64,000 nucleotides of DNA, taken from NCBI RefSeq assembly GCF_003576645.1, contig NC_044925.1, positions 16,547,912 to 16,611,911 of the forward strand, read 5' to 3'. How positions within the stretch are numbered: position 1 is the stretch's first letter; each line of letters opens with the position of its first letter. The notes under the pieces were generated by a model. The model saw only the letters and a list, made by a program, of their open reading frames with translations, did no database searches and was not told the origin of the DNA. A program made the translations under genes and the position numbers. This document shows, piece after piece, positions 46,927 through 56,564 of the stretch. This stretch comes from Ipomoea triloba (taxonomy: Eukaryota > Streptophyta > Magnoliopsida > Solanales > Convolvulaceae).

Positions 46927-47031
46927 AGTGATTTTGGACTGGCAAGATTTGTACAAAAAAGGATTGAAAGGTGTTCATCAGACAACCATAGTTCTATAGG
47001 AGTACAAAGAACTATTGGATATTCACCTCCG
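46927..47031 (+). pseudogene. Captured receptor-kinase fragment (activation segment)
   Basis: The frame reads SDFGLARFVQKRIERCSSDN, then SSIGVQRTIGYSPP. This is the DFG motif and activation loop up to the GTIGYxPPE position of plant LRR receptor-like kinases of the S/T class. It covers only about 35 residues and stops at a GT (GTAAGT) that looks like a retained splice donor. Because it lies inside the MULE on the opposite strand to the Ulp1 gene, capture from a host gene is the likely origin. Confidence 0.75.
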
Positions 47032-47344
47032 AGTAAGTTTTATAATTCACACTAATGCCTAAAAACTTCTGCAATCTTCTTTCTACTTTCTAATGCATTT
47101 ACTCTTGTAACTTACATTCATCTCCAATTGTTCATTTCTTGTTGTACAACACTTTGGTTTTCTTGATGACATTGTATTTCAATGTGTTAGCACGCCACGT
47201 TATGATTGCTGCGACATACCTGGCCCTCAGTCCAAGTAAGAAATCTTCTTGCAAATATACAAGATTAAATAAATAATTTATTGCATTATTAGGAATAAAA
47301 ATAGAAGAAATTATTCAAAGCTAGTATTTGTTTACTTACATTTA

Positions 47345-47542
47345 AGTTTGCCTTCCTTTTGAATCCTGGGTTCCATTTCTTTAGTGTCCCGTTGTATGTC
47401 CCCATATGTTGCATTACAAATAGTCCACAGTCAATATAATTTTCTGTTTCTTTCCAATGTTGACAACCTCTTTAGTTAGCTCATCCACCTTCTAGAATAG
47501 GTCAGATGACCCAAATGCTAGGTATTCTTTTAAACTTGTAAC
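47345..47542 (-). pseudogene. Ulp1/C48 protease exon with catalytic Cys motif
   Basis: The minus strand reads VTSLKEYLAFGSSDLF, then VDELTKEVVNIGKKQ in one frame and NYIDCGLFVMQHMGTYNGTL in the next. The DCGLFVMQ phrase is the conserved catalytic Cys box of Ulp1/SENP-type (C48) SUMO proteases. A frame change between the halves and a stop near the start disable it. Confidence 0.78.
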
Positions 47543-47559
47543 CTGGACAAAAATATTTA

Positions 47560-47780
47560 AGTGTATCACTGTAACACATTCACACATTCATACTTCTATA
47601 TTCACAGTTTCTATAATCCACATTCACAAATAGAAAAATCCACATTCCCACATTTCAGTGTTACATTTTCAGTGATTATACTACATCTGCTATACATGCA
47701 CACTTTCATAACTCTATATTCACAGTTTATATACTTTATATTCACAGTTTGAAAACTCCACATTCACACATATGTAGCAA
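47560..47780. repeat. 22-bp periodic array C (forward)
   Basis: Four consecutive units starting ATTCACA or ATTCCCA at about 47578 are exactly 22 bp each, then the array continues less regularly. It lies in the intron between the Cys exon and the His exon. Confidence 0.9.
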
Positions 47781-47813
47781 TTGATAAGGAGCTCAATTTG
47801 TTGATCAACTTAC

Positions 47814-47944
47814 CAAGAGGTTTGTGCAGTCTCCATACTTATCTTTCTTGGTAACACCAGGGATTAAGTCCTTGTTGTCAATGATTTCAACTTTTGAAGC
47901 TTTAATATTGATGCAAACTAGGAAATAGTGCCCGTAACAAAGCA
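47814..47944 (-). pseudogene. Ulp1/C48 protease exon with catalytic His and Asp
   Basis: The frame reads GHYFLVCINIKASKVEIIDN, then LIPGVTKKDKYGDC. The His in HYFLVCIN and the Asp in EIIDN match the second and third catalytic residues of C48 proteases. Splice borders (AG at the upstream side, GTAAG at 47813) look intact. This is the best-kept exon of the gene. Confidence 0.82.
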
Positions 47945-48044
47945 CTGGAAAAAATATCTAAACTCAGAAAAGGAAAATAAAAACAGTGTCATTAATGTCT
48001 TGAATATGACTAAAAAAATTGAGTGTTGTTCATAAACTCACCAA

Positions 48045-48172
48045 GTCTTCATCAGTTATGTCCAAATTCTGCAGGCGCTTTATTTCATATATCCTCCGTT
48101 GGTAGAAGTTTTCTTTCTTTTTTTTCCATTGGTAGACATTTCATCCATTCTTCCGTGGGATCTAGTTGTAAC
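48045..48172 (-). pseudogene. Ulp1 gene exon upstream of the His exon
   Basis: It reads LDPTEEWMKCLPMEKK and, after a frame change, ENFYQRRIYEIKRLQNLDIT. This is consistent with the region preceding the catalytic core in MULE-borne Ulp1 proteins. It has a GT donor at 48044. Confidence 0.6.
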
Positions 48173-48239
48173 TGAGATTAAAAAAAAAAGTTCTCAATTT
48201 GAATACGTTTTTTAAGTCAGAAATACAGATAAACAATTT

Positions 48240-48450
48240 TATGTTCACGAGTTGTATGCTCTGTGTATGTAAATGTGGAGTATAGAAACTGTGAATATAG
48301 AGTATAGAATGTGTGAATCTGTAAAAGAGTTAACAGAGTTCTAGCAACTTGTAGCCCTATAATGTGTGAATGTGGAGTTTTCAAATTGTGAATATAGAGT
48401 ATAAAAACTGTGAATATCGAGGTATGAATGTGTGAATCTGTAACAGTTAA
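48240..48450. repeat. 22-bp periodic array D (reverse)
   Basis: GTGTGAATCTGTAA, GTGAATGTGGAGTTTTCAAATT and GTGAATATAGAGTATAAAAACT units recur at 22-bp spacing in an intron. Confidence 0.88.
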
Positions 48451-48540
48451 CATAGTTCTACAAACATGGTGTTCTGTTTTACTACACATAGTTCTATATT
48501 TAAAAAATATAGTTGTTTGCAAACCAAAAGCACTTACATA

Positions 48541-49045
48541 GGCTACTGTGCTGAAAAATACCCCCTTTGGTTGCCCGGGTGCACGTTCTTTGTCAAGCAT
48601 TGAGAGTCTCAGTGCCCATACATCTAAGAAGATATTTTCTACTTGACCAATACTGAGTGAGGTGAAGTGATCCCTAGTAATCTCAATGTCACCAAAGCTG
48701 AAAAGCAACTCACTACAAAATGCAAAAAAAAAAAAAAATTAAAATTAAAAAAAAAATTAAAAAAAAAAGTAAATTTACCTAATTCACATTAATGTAAGTA
48801 ATAATTAATTAACAACTATAATAAATATTTAGATGGAACATACTCTTTTGGATGTTCAGCAGAAACCTCTACAAACGCATAGTTTGATAGTAGCTTATCT
48901 AGGATAGTGGCATTGCGGATTCGAGTCCCATGTTCATTCCAAAAAGGAGACCGTAGGTTTAAGGGGATGTTCTTGAATTTTTGCTGAGGCCTCTTTCTAG
49001 CAGTCACATCTTCAACATCGGACTCACTCTCTACCAATGCACTGT
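48541..49045 (-). pseudogene. Ulp1 gene middle exons
   Basis: Two exons are visible. 48541-48710 reads ELLFSFGDIEITRDHFTSLS, then FLDVWALRLSML, a conserved block just before the protease core in Ulp1-bearing MULE proteins. 48830-49040 reads SESDVEDVTARKRPQQKFKN, then RSPFWNEHG and FVEVSAEHPKEYVPSKY. An A-rich run at 48724-48768 separates them. Both frames are open over their length. Confidence 0.68.
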
Positions 49046-49074
49046 GTTCACATAATAGAAGTATTTAGTCAACA

Positions 49075-49580
49075 AAACAGAAGCTTATGTTCACAAATAT
49101 AGAGCCATATGTTCACACCTTGTTATCTCTATGTTCACAGTCTGTGAGATCTATGTTCACAATTTAAAATTTTGGAGGTTTAGCCTAAAGGTGTTTAGTT
49201 TTAGGTGTCCCGATGATTTGTGCACAACTTTAGATCCCTATGTTCACAAATTGTTAACTTTATATTCACAATCTGTTATATCTGTATTCACAATTTGTTA
49301 ACTGAATCTCTCTGTTTTACAGATTCATAGCTTTAGTGGTCTATATTCATAGTTTATATATTTCATGTTCACAGTTCTTAAACACCACATTCACACATTT
49401 TAGGACTTCAGATTCACTATAAGTATGTTACCTTTGTTACAGATTCACAGCTTCATAATTCTATATTCACACCTTGCATACTCTACATTCACAGTTTTTA
49501 TACTCCACAGTCACACATTTCAGGGCTACATTGCTAAGTTCACAGCCATTTTATAGATTCACAAAAACATAGTACTAACA
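49075..49580. repeat. 22-bp periodic array E (forward)
   Basis: This is the longest array, with units GTTCACA, ATTCACA and ATTCATA spaced mostly 22 bp (for example 49439-49530) and some irregular gaps. It lies between Ulp1-gene exons. Confidence 0.82.
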
Positions 49581-49630
49581 TCATAGTTTTGTAGCCTAAG
49601 TTCTAGACATTGCTAAGTAAATGTATTGCA

Positions 49631-50435
49631 TTACCTATCAAAATCATCAACAGGGGAATCAACTCTTCCAAAAGGAACTCTAAGCAGGCTAGGAGTTGAA
49701 AAAGTTGCATCTTCTGTGGCATCCATTGCAATTCTATCAACCAGGGCATCTATCCCCTGTTCCCCTGCAGCAACCTCTGTATCTAGCTCCTTCTCCTTCT
49801 CTTGTTGCTGTGCTGGGGATGGTGTTGGAGTCAGCCCCAAATCAAAGCTAGGAGCATTTTCTTGGTGTGATGGCTGTGGTGTTTGAGACAGCCCCAAGTC
49901 AAAAGAAGGGCCATCAGGGTCCATTTGCTTCCTTTTCTTATCAAAGGCTTCGACAAGGGCATCCACAGCTATAGTGAAGGTTTCACTACCATAGAAGATG
50001 TCGTCAAGTTGCGAGGTTGTTGGGGTTGAAGGGGCTTCTATGGTGCTGGCAACATTAAGCATGTTAGATTTGTCCGAAAATGTTTTCCTCATCACATTGA
50101 CGGGTGCTCCTTGCTTTCCTATCTCAGCCATAGCCTCGCAAAATTCTCTGACCGTGGAAGCCAGCTTTTGCAAGATCCCTGCTACTCTATGATGGTGGCA
50201 CATTTACTGTTGGTTCAGCACCAACAGGAGCTTCAACATTCTGCCCAGAGGTGGCAGCAGCAACATCAGCAAGTTTTTCTATTCTGGGATAACTGTACCC
50301 CTTCCAAACGACCCGGACTTGTTTTCTTCTTTAATCCTTTTTTTTTGCAAGTTCAGTAGTCCACCCAACGATGGTTGGGTATGTTCTATTCACTCTCATC
50401 CCCTTGAACTGTACTCGGTCAAAGTACACGAGCTG
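49631..50435 (-). pseudogene. Ulp1 gene central exon, frameshifted
   Basis: From an AG acceptor at about 50436 the frame reads LVYFDRVQFKGMRVNRTYPT, then VGWTTELAKK and RIKEENKSGSFGRGTVIP. It changes frame at about 50285 and again near 50200. It then stays open at 49631-50203 with a low-complexity acidic and proline-rich segment (PSFDLGLSQTPQPSHQ and a near repeat PSFDLGLTPTPSPAQQ). The first part is conserved among Ulp1-bearing MULE proteins. Single-base frame breaks show decay. Confidence 0.68.
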
Positions 50436-50474
50436 CATAAATCAGGGAGTTAGAACTGAAGTTTAATAATTATA

Positions 50475-50760
50475 TTAGCAAACCCTACATTCACAGTTTC
50501 TATACACTATATTCCCAGTTTGAAAACTCCACATTCACACATTTCAGTGTTACTTGTTCAGTAATTATATTAATATCTGTTGTACATTCACACATTCATA
50601 ACTCTATATTCACAGTTTGTATACTCTATATTCACAGTTTGAAAACTCCACATTCACACATTTCAGTGTTACTTGTTCAGTAATTATATTACTATCTGCT
50701 GTACATTCACACATTTATAACTCTATATTCATAGTTTCTATACTCTATATTCACAAATAA
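50475..50760. repeat. 22-bp periodic array F (forward), repeated twice more by the palindrome
   Basis: ATTCACA(C/G)...CTCTAT units at 22-bp spacing. The mirrored copies at 52092-52380 and 52490-52770 are identical because of the inverted duplication. Confidence 0.9.
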
Positions 50761-50789
50761 ATAAGTCACTATTTTACAAAAATAGTAAT

Positions 50790-50930
50790 GAAAATTCAAA
50801 ATAAAGTGAACTTACTAGAAGAAATACAACCGGTCCGGTGAAGAACTGCTTTGGGTTCTTTTGAATTGATTGAATTGAGTCAATCATAGACTTGTGTGTA
50901 TAGACACACCAATTGTACTGCTTGATTAAC
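50790..50930 (-). pseudogene. Ulp1 gene exon, part after the nested MULE
   Basis: It reads LIKQYNWCVYTHKSMIDSIQ, then PKQFFTGPVVFLL, a conserved block of Ulp1-bearing MULE proteins (NWC, then FFTGP). The exon is cut at 50931 by the nested MULE; its other half is at 53926. Identical copies at 51921-52060 and 52796-52935 come from the palindrome. Confidence 0.7.
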
Positions 50931-51920
50931 GAGTTAATTCCAGCAATGGTCCCTCGACTATGTTGATTTTCCAAAATTGGTCCTCGTCTTTTAATTTGGA
51001 CGAAAAAGACACTTAACTATTGAATTTGTTCCGAAGAAGGTCCTTCCGTTTATGTGGTGTTAGACAACCGTTAAGTGGAGGGGTAAAAATGTAATTTCCT
51101 TAGCTAGGTCTTCTTGTCCTTCCTGTTCAACAAATCAGAACTTCACAAACCCCAACAGCTATGTGTCTTCTTGAATAAAATGCTAGGAATAAATTACAAA
51201 ACCCTAACAGTAAATTTATCCAACTAACTTCACAAATCACAAATCAGCAACCAAAATGTATGAATTCTATGAAACATTGAAATCGGCCGGCGGTGGAGAC
51301 GTGTGACGACGGCGACAGCGTGACTGGCAGACGAGCAGATTCTCAGCAGGCGGTGGAGACGTGTTGCACTACTGCGTGCGACGGTGGTGGCGTGAAGTCT
51401 GTAGCTGACGAGCGTGCCACGGCGGTGGCGTGAGATCGAGCGTGCGGTGGCGGTGGCGTGAGATCTGGCGTGCGACGGCGGTGACTTGAGGTCTGGAGTG
51501 CTCCAGCGGTGGGGTGCGATGGCGGTGACGTAGGTGTGGTCTGGTGTGCGACGGCGGTGACGTGGGTGAGGTCTAGTGTGCGACGGCGGTGACGTGGGTG
51601 AGGTCTGGCGTGCGACGGCGGTGGCGTGCGATGTGCGTGGAGAGGAGGCTCCGAGGAGAAGATGAGCAGAGGGAGTATCTGAGTTTGAGGGAGTATCTCA
51701 CGCTTTGGTGTTCTGATTTGTTAAACGGGAAGGACAAGAAGACCTAGCTAAGGAAATTACATTTTTACCCCTCCACTTAACGGTTGTCTAACACCACATA
51801 AACGGAAGGACCTTCTTCGGAACAAATTCAATAGTTAAGTGTCTTTTTCGTCCAAATTAAAAGACGAGGACCAATTTTGGAAAATCAACATAGTCGAGGG
51901 ACCATTGCTGGAATTAACTC
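50931..51920. mobile_element. Nested 990-bp MULE, first copy
   Basis: Long inverted ends of about 210 bp begin GAGTTAATTCCAGCAATGG and contain GGTCCTCGTCTTTTAATTTGG. The interior is GC-rich and full of CGACGGCGGTGACGTG-like words without an open frame. The copy at 52936-53925 is the same element in the other orientation and alone keeps a non-mirrored flank. Confidence 0.88.
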
Positions 51921-52427
51921 GTTAATCAAGCAGTACAATTGGTGTGTCTATACACACAAGTCTATGATTGACTCAATTCAATCAATTCAAAAGAACCCAA
52001 AGCAGTTCTTCACCGGACCGGTTGTATTTCTTCTAGTAAGTTCACTTTATTTTGAATTTTCATTACTATTTTTGTAAAATAGTGACTTATTTATTTGTGA
52101 ATATAGAGTATAGAAACTATGAATATAGAGTTATAAATGTGTGAATGTACAGCAGATAGTAATATAATTACTGAACAAGTAACACTGAAATGTGTGAATG
52201 TGGAGTTTTCAAACTGTGAATATAGAGTATACAAACTGTGAATATAGAGTTATGAATGTGTGAATGTACAACAGATATTAATATAATTACTGAACAAGTA
52301 ACACTGAAATGTGTGAATGTGGAGTTTTCAAACTGGGAATATAGTGTATAGAAACTGTGAATGTAGGGTTTGCTAATATAATTATTAAACTTCAGTTCTA
52401 ACTCCCTGATTTATGCAGCTCGTGTAC

Positions 52428-52428
52428 N
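52428..52428. other. Single N at the centre of a 1497-bp palindrome
   Basis: Bases 50931-52427 are the reverse complement of 52429-53925 around this N, with only a few differences near the outer end (about 53820-53870). Confidence 0.92.
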
Positions 52429-52935
52429 GTACACGAGCTGCATAAATCAGGGAGTTAGAACTGAAGTTTAATAATTATATTAGCAAACCCTACATTCACA
52501 GTTTCTATACACTATATTCCCAGTTTGAAAACTCCACATTCACACATTTCAGTGTTACTTGTTCAGTAATTATATTAATATCTGTTGTACATTCACACAT
52601 TCATAACTCTATATTCACAGTTTGTATACTCTATATTCACAGTTTGAAAACTCCACATTCACACATTTCAGTGTTACTTGTTCAGTAATTATATTACTAT
52701 CTGCTGTACATTCACACATTTATAACTCTATATTCATAGTTTCTATACTCTATATTCACAAATAAATAAGTCACTATTTTACAAAAATAGTAATGAAAAT
52801 TCAAAATAAAGTGAACTTACTAGAAGAAATACAACCGGTCCGGTGAAGAACTGCTTTGGGTTCTTTTGAATTGATTGAATTGAGTCAATCATAGACTTGT
52901 GTGTATAGACACACCAATTGTACTGCTTGATTAAC

Positions 52936-53925
52936 GAGTTAATTCCAGCAATGGTCCCTCGACTATGTTGATTTTCCAAAATTGGTCCTCGTCTTTTAAT
53001 TTGGACGAAAAAGACACTTAACTATTGAATTTGTTCCGAAGAAGGTCCTTCCGTTTATGTGGTGTTAGACAACCGTTAAGTGGAGGGGTAAAAATGTAAT
53101 TTCCTTAGCTAGGTCTTCTTGTCCTTCCCGTTTAACAAATCAGAACACCAAAGCGTGAGATACTCCCTCAAACTCAGATACTCCCTCTGCTCATCTTCTC
53201 CTCGGAGCCTCCTCTCCACGCACATCGCACGCCACCGCCGTCGCACGCCAGACCTCACCCACGTCACCGCCGTCGCACACTAGACCTCACCCACGTCACC
53301 GCCGTCGCACACCAGACCACACCTACGTCACCGCCATCGCACCCCACCGCTGGAGCACTCCAGACCTCAAGTCACCGCCGTCGCACGCCAGATCTCACGC
53401 CACCGCCACCGCACGCTCGATCTCACGCCACCGCCGTGGCACGCTCGTCAGCTACAGACTTCACGCCACCACCGTCGCACGCAGTAGTGCAACACGTCTC
53501 CACCGCCTGCTGAGAATCTGCTCGTCTGCCAGTCACGCTGTCGCCGTCGTCACACGTCTCCACCGCCGGCCGATTTCAATGTTTCATAGAATTCATACAT
53601 TTTGGTTGCTGATTTGTGATTTGTGAAGTTAGTTGGATAAATTTACTGTTAGGGTTTTGTAATTTATTCCTAGCATTTTATTCAAGAAGACACATAGCTG
53701 TTGGGGTTTGTGAAGTTCTGATTTGTTGAACAGGAAGGACAAGAAGACCTAGCTAAGGAAATTACATTTTTACCCCTCCACTTAACGGTTGTCTAACACC
53801 ACATAAACGGAAGGACCTTCTTCAGACCAAATTCAATAGTTAAGTGTCTTTTTCGTCCAAATTAAAAAACGAGGACCAATTTTGGAAAATCAACATAGTC
53901 GAGGGACCATTGCTGGAATTAACTC
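52936..53925. mobile_element. Nested 990-bp MULE, copy joined to unique right flank
   Basis: Termini are GAGTTAATTCC and GGAATTAACTC. The left flank CTTGATTAAC and right flank ATTTGATTAA share TTGATTAA, a likely 8-9-bp target duplication. It splits the Ulp1 gene between the CNFRILKSLIHINQ codons and KQYNWCVY. The interior has direct repeats of TCGCACGCCAGATCTCACGC-like words of about 30 bp. Confidence 0.87.
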
Positions 53926-54440
53926 ATTTGATTAATGTGTATCAAGGATTTTAAAATCCTAAAGTTACAACACCTGTCTTGGTGGCCACACAGCATCGCC
54001 GATACTACAAACAGTACAAAGTCCCGTTTAAACATATCGTCGTGGTTTCCTCTTCTCACAATCTGATCCGGCATTGAGGTTGTGATTGGGGATTTAGCAT
54101 CAAGTCCCCATCGCTGCCTCGAGGTTGGCATACTCTGCAGCAACTCCATCTTCTCGTTTATCCTCATATTTTGTGGCCTCCTCAACCACTTTGTCACCCT
54201 GGGGGATTCCCAATGTTCGCTCAACATCGTCTTCCTCAATGAGCAGGAGTTCACGCCCTTCCAGCCGGATAGCAGACCGATAGACATCAAATTGTCTAAT
54301 CAAATATTTCATTAAAGGTCATTCACTTTTTGTTAGTTAGAGGTGTAATATCCCTCCAAATCCAATATCCTAAACAGCCTTCTTCTGCTCATCATTCAAT
54401 TGCTGCACAAACTCAATCACAATCTTTGGGCTCATCCTTG
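53926..54440 (-). pseudogene. Ulp1 gene, conserved N-terminal mobile-domain region
   Basis: The minus strand carries QQLNDEQKKAV, stop, DIGFGGILHL, then YLIRQFDVYRSAIRLEGREL, EEDDVERTLGIPQGDK and, near the nested element, FKRDFVLFVVSAMLCGH and CCNFRILKSLIHIN. These are the successive blocks found upstream of the protease in Ulp1-bearing plant MULE proteins, resembling plant mobile domains. Stops (TAG, TAA, TGA) at about 54376, 54344 and 54326 sit in otherwise good frame, as C-to-T decay would produce. Confidence 0.7.
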
Positions 54441-54757
54441 TATTCCAACTTTTTTTTGGTTTCCCTACTTTTTTTATCTTCCTCTGTTTGTGGATTTGTT
54501 CTCGTAGATTTTCTCTTTCCTTTTGTTTCACCCCGACTTCCTCCCTCTTCTTCCACTGCTTTCCTCTTCCTTGTTGTTTTTTCAGCAGCAAATGGCTTGT
54601 CATTTCTTTGTTTCGTTCTTATTTCAGCTGGTATTGATGAGTCTGAAGATGTTGTCTCTGCAGCTTGAGAGCTAAGGATAGCTCTCGTCTTCTTTACTTG
54701 TTTGTTCACATGTGTAATCTCTTCTACTGTTGGATTTGTTCCATCCATTTCTGTCAA
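54413..54757 (-). pseudogene. Ulp1 gene first exon, charged N-terminus
   Basis: The ATG at 54757 (or 54748) opens a highly charged segment (TTRKRKAVEEEGGSRGETKG, KRKSTRTNPQTEEDKKSRET) suggestive of a nuclear localisation region. It loses frame at about 54440 where the conserved block starts. Confidence 0.6.
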
Positions 54758-54974
54758 TGAAGAGTTTAGAAATAAAATGCAATCTCAAGTATAACAAGGA
54801 TAACAAAAATTTTATATTTGATGGAAATATAATCTGTTAGTAGAGGGGGGATGGGGATGCCGAATAAATCCAGCTACGCTCTACTAAAAGAATAACATTT
54901 CCATCAAAACTCTATGTATGTACCCAAATACATAAATATATTTTTACAAATACAGAGCCGTATGTAGTAAAACA

Positions 54975-55440
54975 GAACACCATGTTTGTAGAACTATGTT
55001 ACAGATTCACACATTCATAACTCTACATTCACAGACACTATACTCCATGGTCACAATTTGGAAACTCCACATTCACACATTACAGGGCTATATGTTTAGT
55101 AATTATATTACCACTGTTATGCATTCACACATTCAAAACTCTATATTCACAGGTCCTGTACTCTATGTTCACAACTTGGGAACTCCACATTAACACATTA
55201 CAGGGCTACAAGTTGCTAGAACTCTGTTAACTCTACTACAGATTCACACATTCATAACTCTACATTCACGATTTCTATACTCCATGTTCACAATTCGAAA
55301 CCTCCACATTCACACATTACAGGGCTATATGTTTAGTAATTATATTATCACTGTTATGCATTCGGACATTCAAAACTCTATATTCACAGTTCGTATACTC
55401 CATGTTCACAATTTGAAAACCTCATATTCACAAAGACAAA
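54975..55440. repeat. 22-bp periodic array G (forward)
   Basis: Two to three rounds of ATTCACACATTCATAACTCT, then GTTCACAATTTG and ATTCACACATTACAGGGCTA units at 22-bp spacing, upstream of the Ulp1 gene start. A longer period near 250 bp is superimposed (compare 55010, 55125 and 55240). Confidence 0.88.
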
Positions 55441-55887
55441 ACTCTAGGTCACAAAATTATAATTCCATTTGACCATTAACATTGTATGTTACATAGAACA
55501 TAAACTTATTCCACAGAAACTCGTTAAACTACTTAGAATCACAAAATTTTTGAACTAAAATCCCTAATATAAAAATGCAAAGTAATACTTGTTTGTAAAA
55601 TGCTTCAAAGATGCGATGAATACTACGGTTGACTATTGTTGCAAAAATGCCGACGAACAATGCATTGAAGGACTGCTAGAATGGGCGGTGATGGTGCGAT
55701 AATGGCGGAAATGGTGAAATCGCAGATGATGAAGAAGAGTAGCTGATGAGATTGTGAAAAACGGCTATGATTCCGCGAAAATAGAACAATATGAATTCAT
55801 TATTAAAAAAAAAAAAAAATCTTATTGGCTGAGAAAAACGGTGCCACTAACGGCACTGTTATCCTCTGCCGATGAAACGGTGTCATA

Positions 55888-55932
55888 TTGAACCCAAGTC
55901 CACCTTGCAAGGTGGACCTAGGTCCACGGCAT
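55888..55932. other. Palindromic right end of the large MULE
   Basis: GTCCACCTTGCAAGGTGGAC is a perfect 20-bp palindrome. It overlaps GGACCTAGGTCC, a perfect 12-bp palindrome. The element at 32077-32346 has the same arrangement with different palindrome cores. Confidence 0.85.
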
Positions 55933-55949
55933 AACAACTGCATCTAGAG

Positions 55950-56564
55950 GTGGGAGTTTACCGATTAAGATGATGACCTCATCAGGGCCACACTGCCCAC
56001 ACACCCCCAAAGTCTCCACGATTGACCATGAGGTCGCACCGTCTTTATTAGTGTCAAAATTTATTTTGTTTAAGTTACAAAAATAAGTGTCATCTTATTT
56101 AATTAATATTAAGCTTTTAATAGTTTAATGATAATAAAAATTTATTATAAATAGAATTAATCATTTGATAGACTGTACTTAGTATTTTCGAGAAATAAAA
56201 TCTTATCATTATCATACAATGTCATAATAATTTTTGGTTGCTTATATATGTTATGTGATTATTATATGATAATATAAAATATCGTAATGATAATTTTGTT
56301 TGTGTTATAGTAATAATATTGACAATATTTCTAATAATAACTATTAAGAGTTGAAGACTTGTGCTGCAAAAATAAATATATGTAATTACTATTAACATTT
56401 TAATATTATTAATGATTAAATTTATTAAATATTAAGTTTTTAAACACACATAATACTATTGTTTATCTTCATTCTTTAACATCTGTTTTTTTTTAGCGGG
56501 GTGGGGGTTGTCAAACGAAGGCAAATAATAGCAAAACACTGAGGGAGCTAATTGTAATTTCTTC
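55950..56564. other. Intergenic, AT-rich, no gene seen
   Basis: No recognisable feature apart from T-runs near 56487. Confidence 0.6.

Larger units (their letters stand above)
50424..52427. other. Inverted duplication around the nested MULE, first arm set (probable artefact)
   Basis: Sequence F (50424-50930) is followed by the 990-bp MULE and then by F in reverse complement (51921-52427), ending at the N. F therefore folds back through the element's own inverted ends. A real insertion cannot have the same host flank in mirror image on both sides. An assembler passing through identical terminal repeats can produce it. Confidence 0.85.
45541..55940 (-). mobile_element. Large Mutator-like element with Ulp1 gene, captured kinase and 22-bp arrays
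   Basis: The left end reads CGCAAATTATGTCGTT. The right end, in reverse complement, reads CAGTTGTTATGCCGTGG. Aligned without gaps they agree at most positions from the seventh base, and further inside both read GCCGTTA(A/G)TGGC. A 9-bp direct repeat flanks them. Inside lie a minus-strand gene of the Ulp1-bearing MULE kind (KI-MULE/Kaonashi-like), a short plus-strand transcription-unit start with a receptor-kinase scrap, and repeated 22-bp arrays between exons. No MuDR transposase core is visible, so it is probably non-autonomous. Length is inflated by the inverted duplication at 50424-53925. The boundaries are my inference from ends plus duplication. Confidence 0.68.

Noticed and set aside
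50774..52979. Three identical 66-residue open frames (50774-50974, 51877-52077, 52779-52979) as a small gene family
   Set aside because: They are copies of one exon fragment running into the nested MULE end, multiplied by the probable assembly palindrome.
46090..55440. Regularly spaced short repeats that could be taken for a CRISPR array
   Set aside because: Units are contiguous 22-mers with drifting sequence and no constant-repeat/unique-spacer alternation, and the context is a plant transposon.
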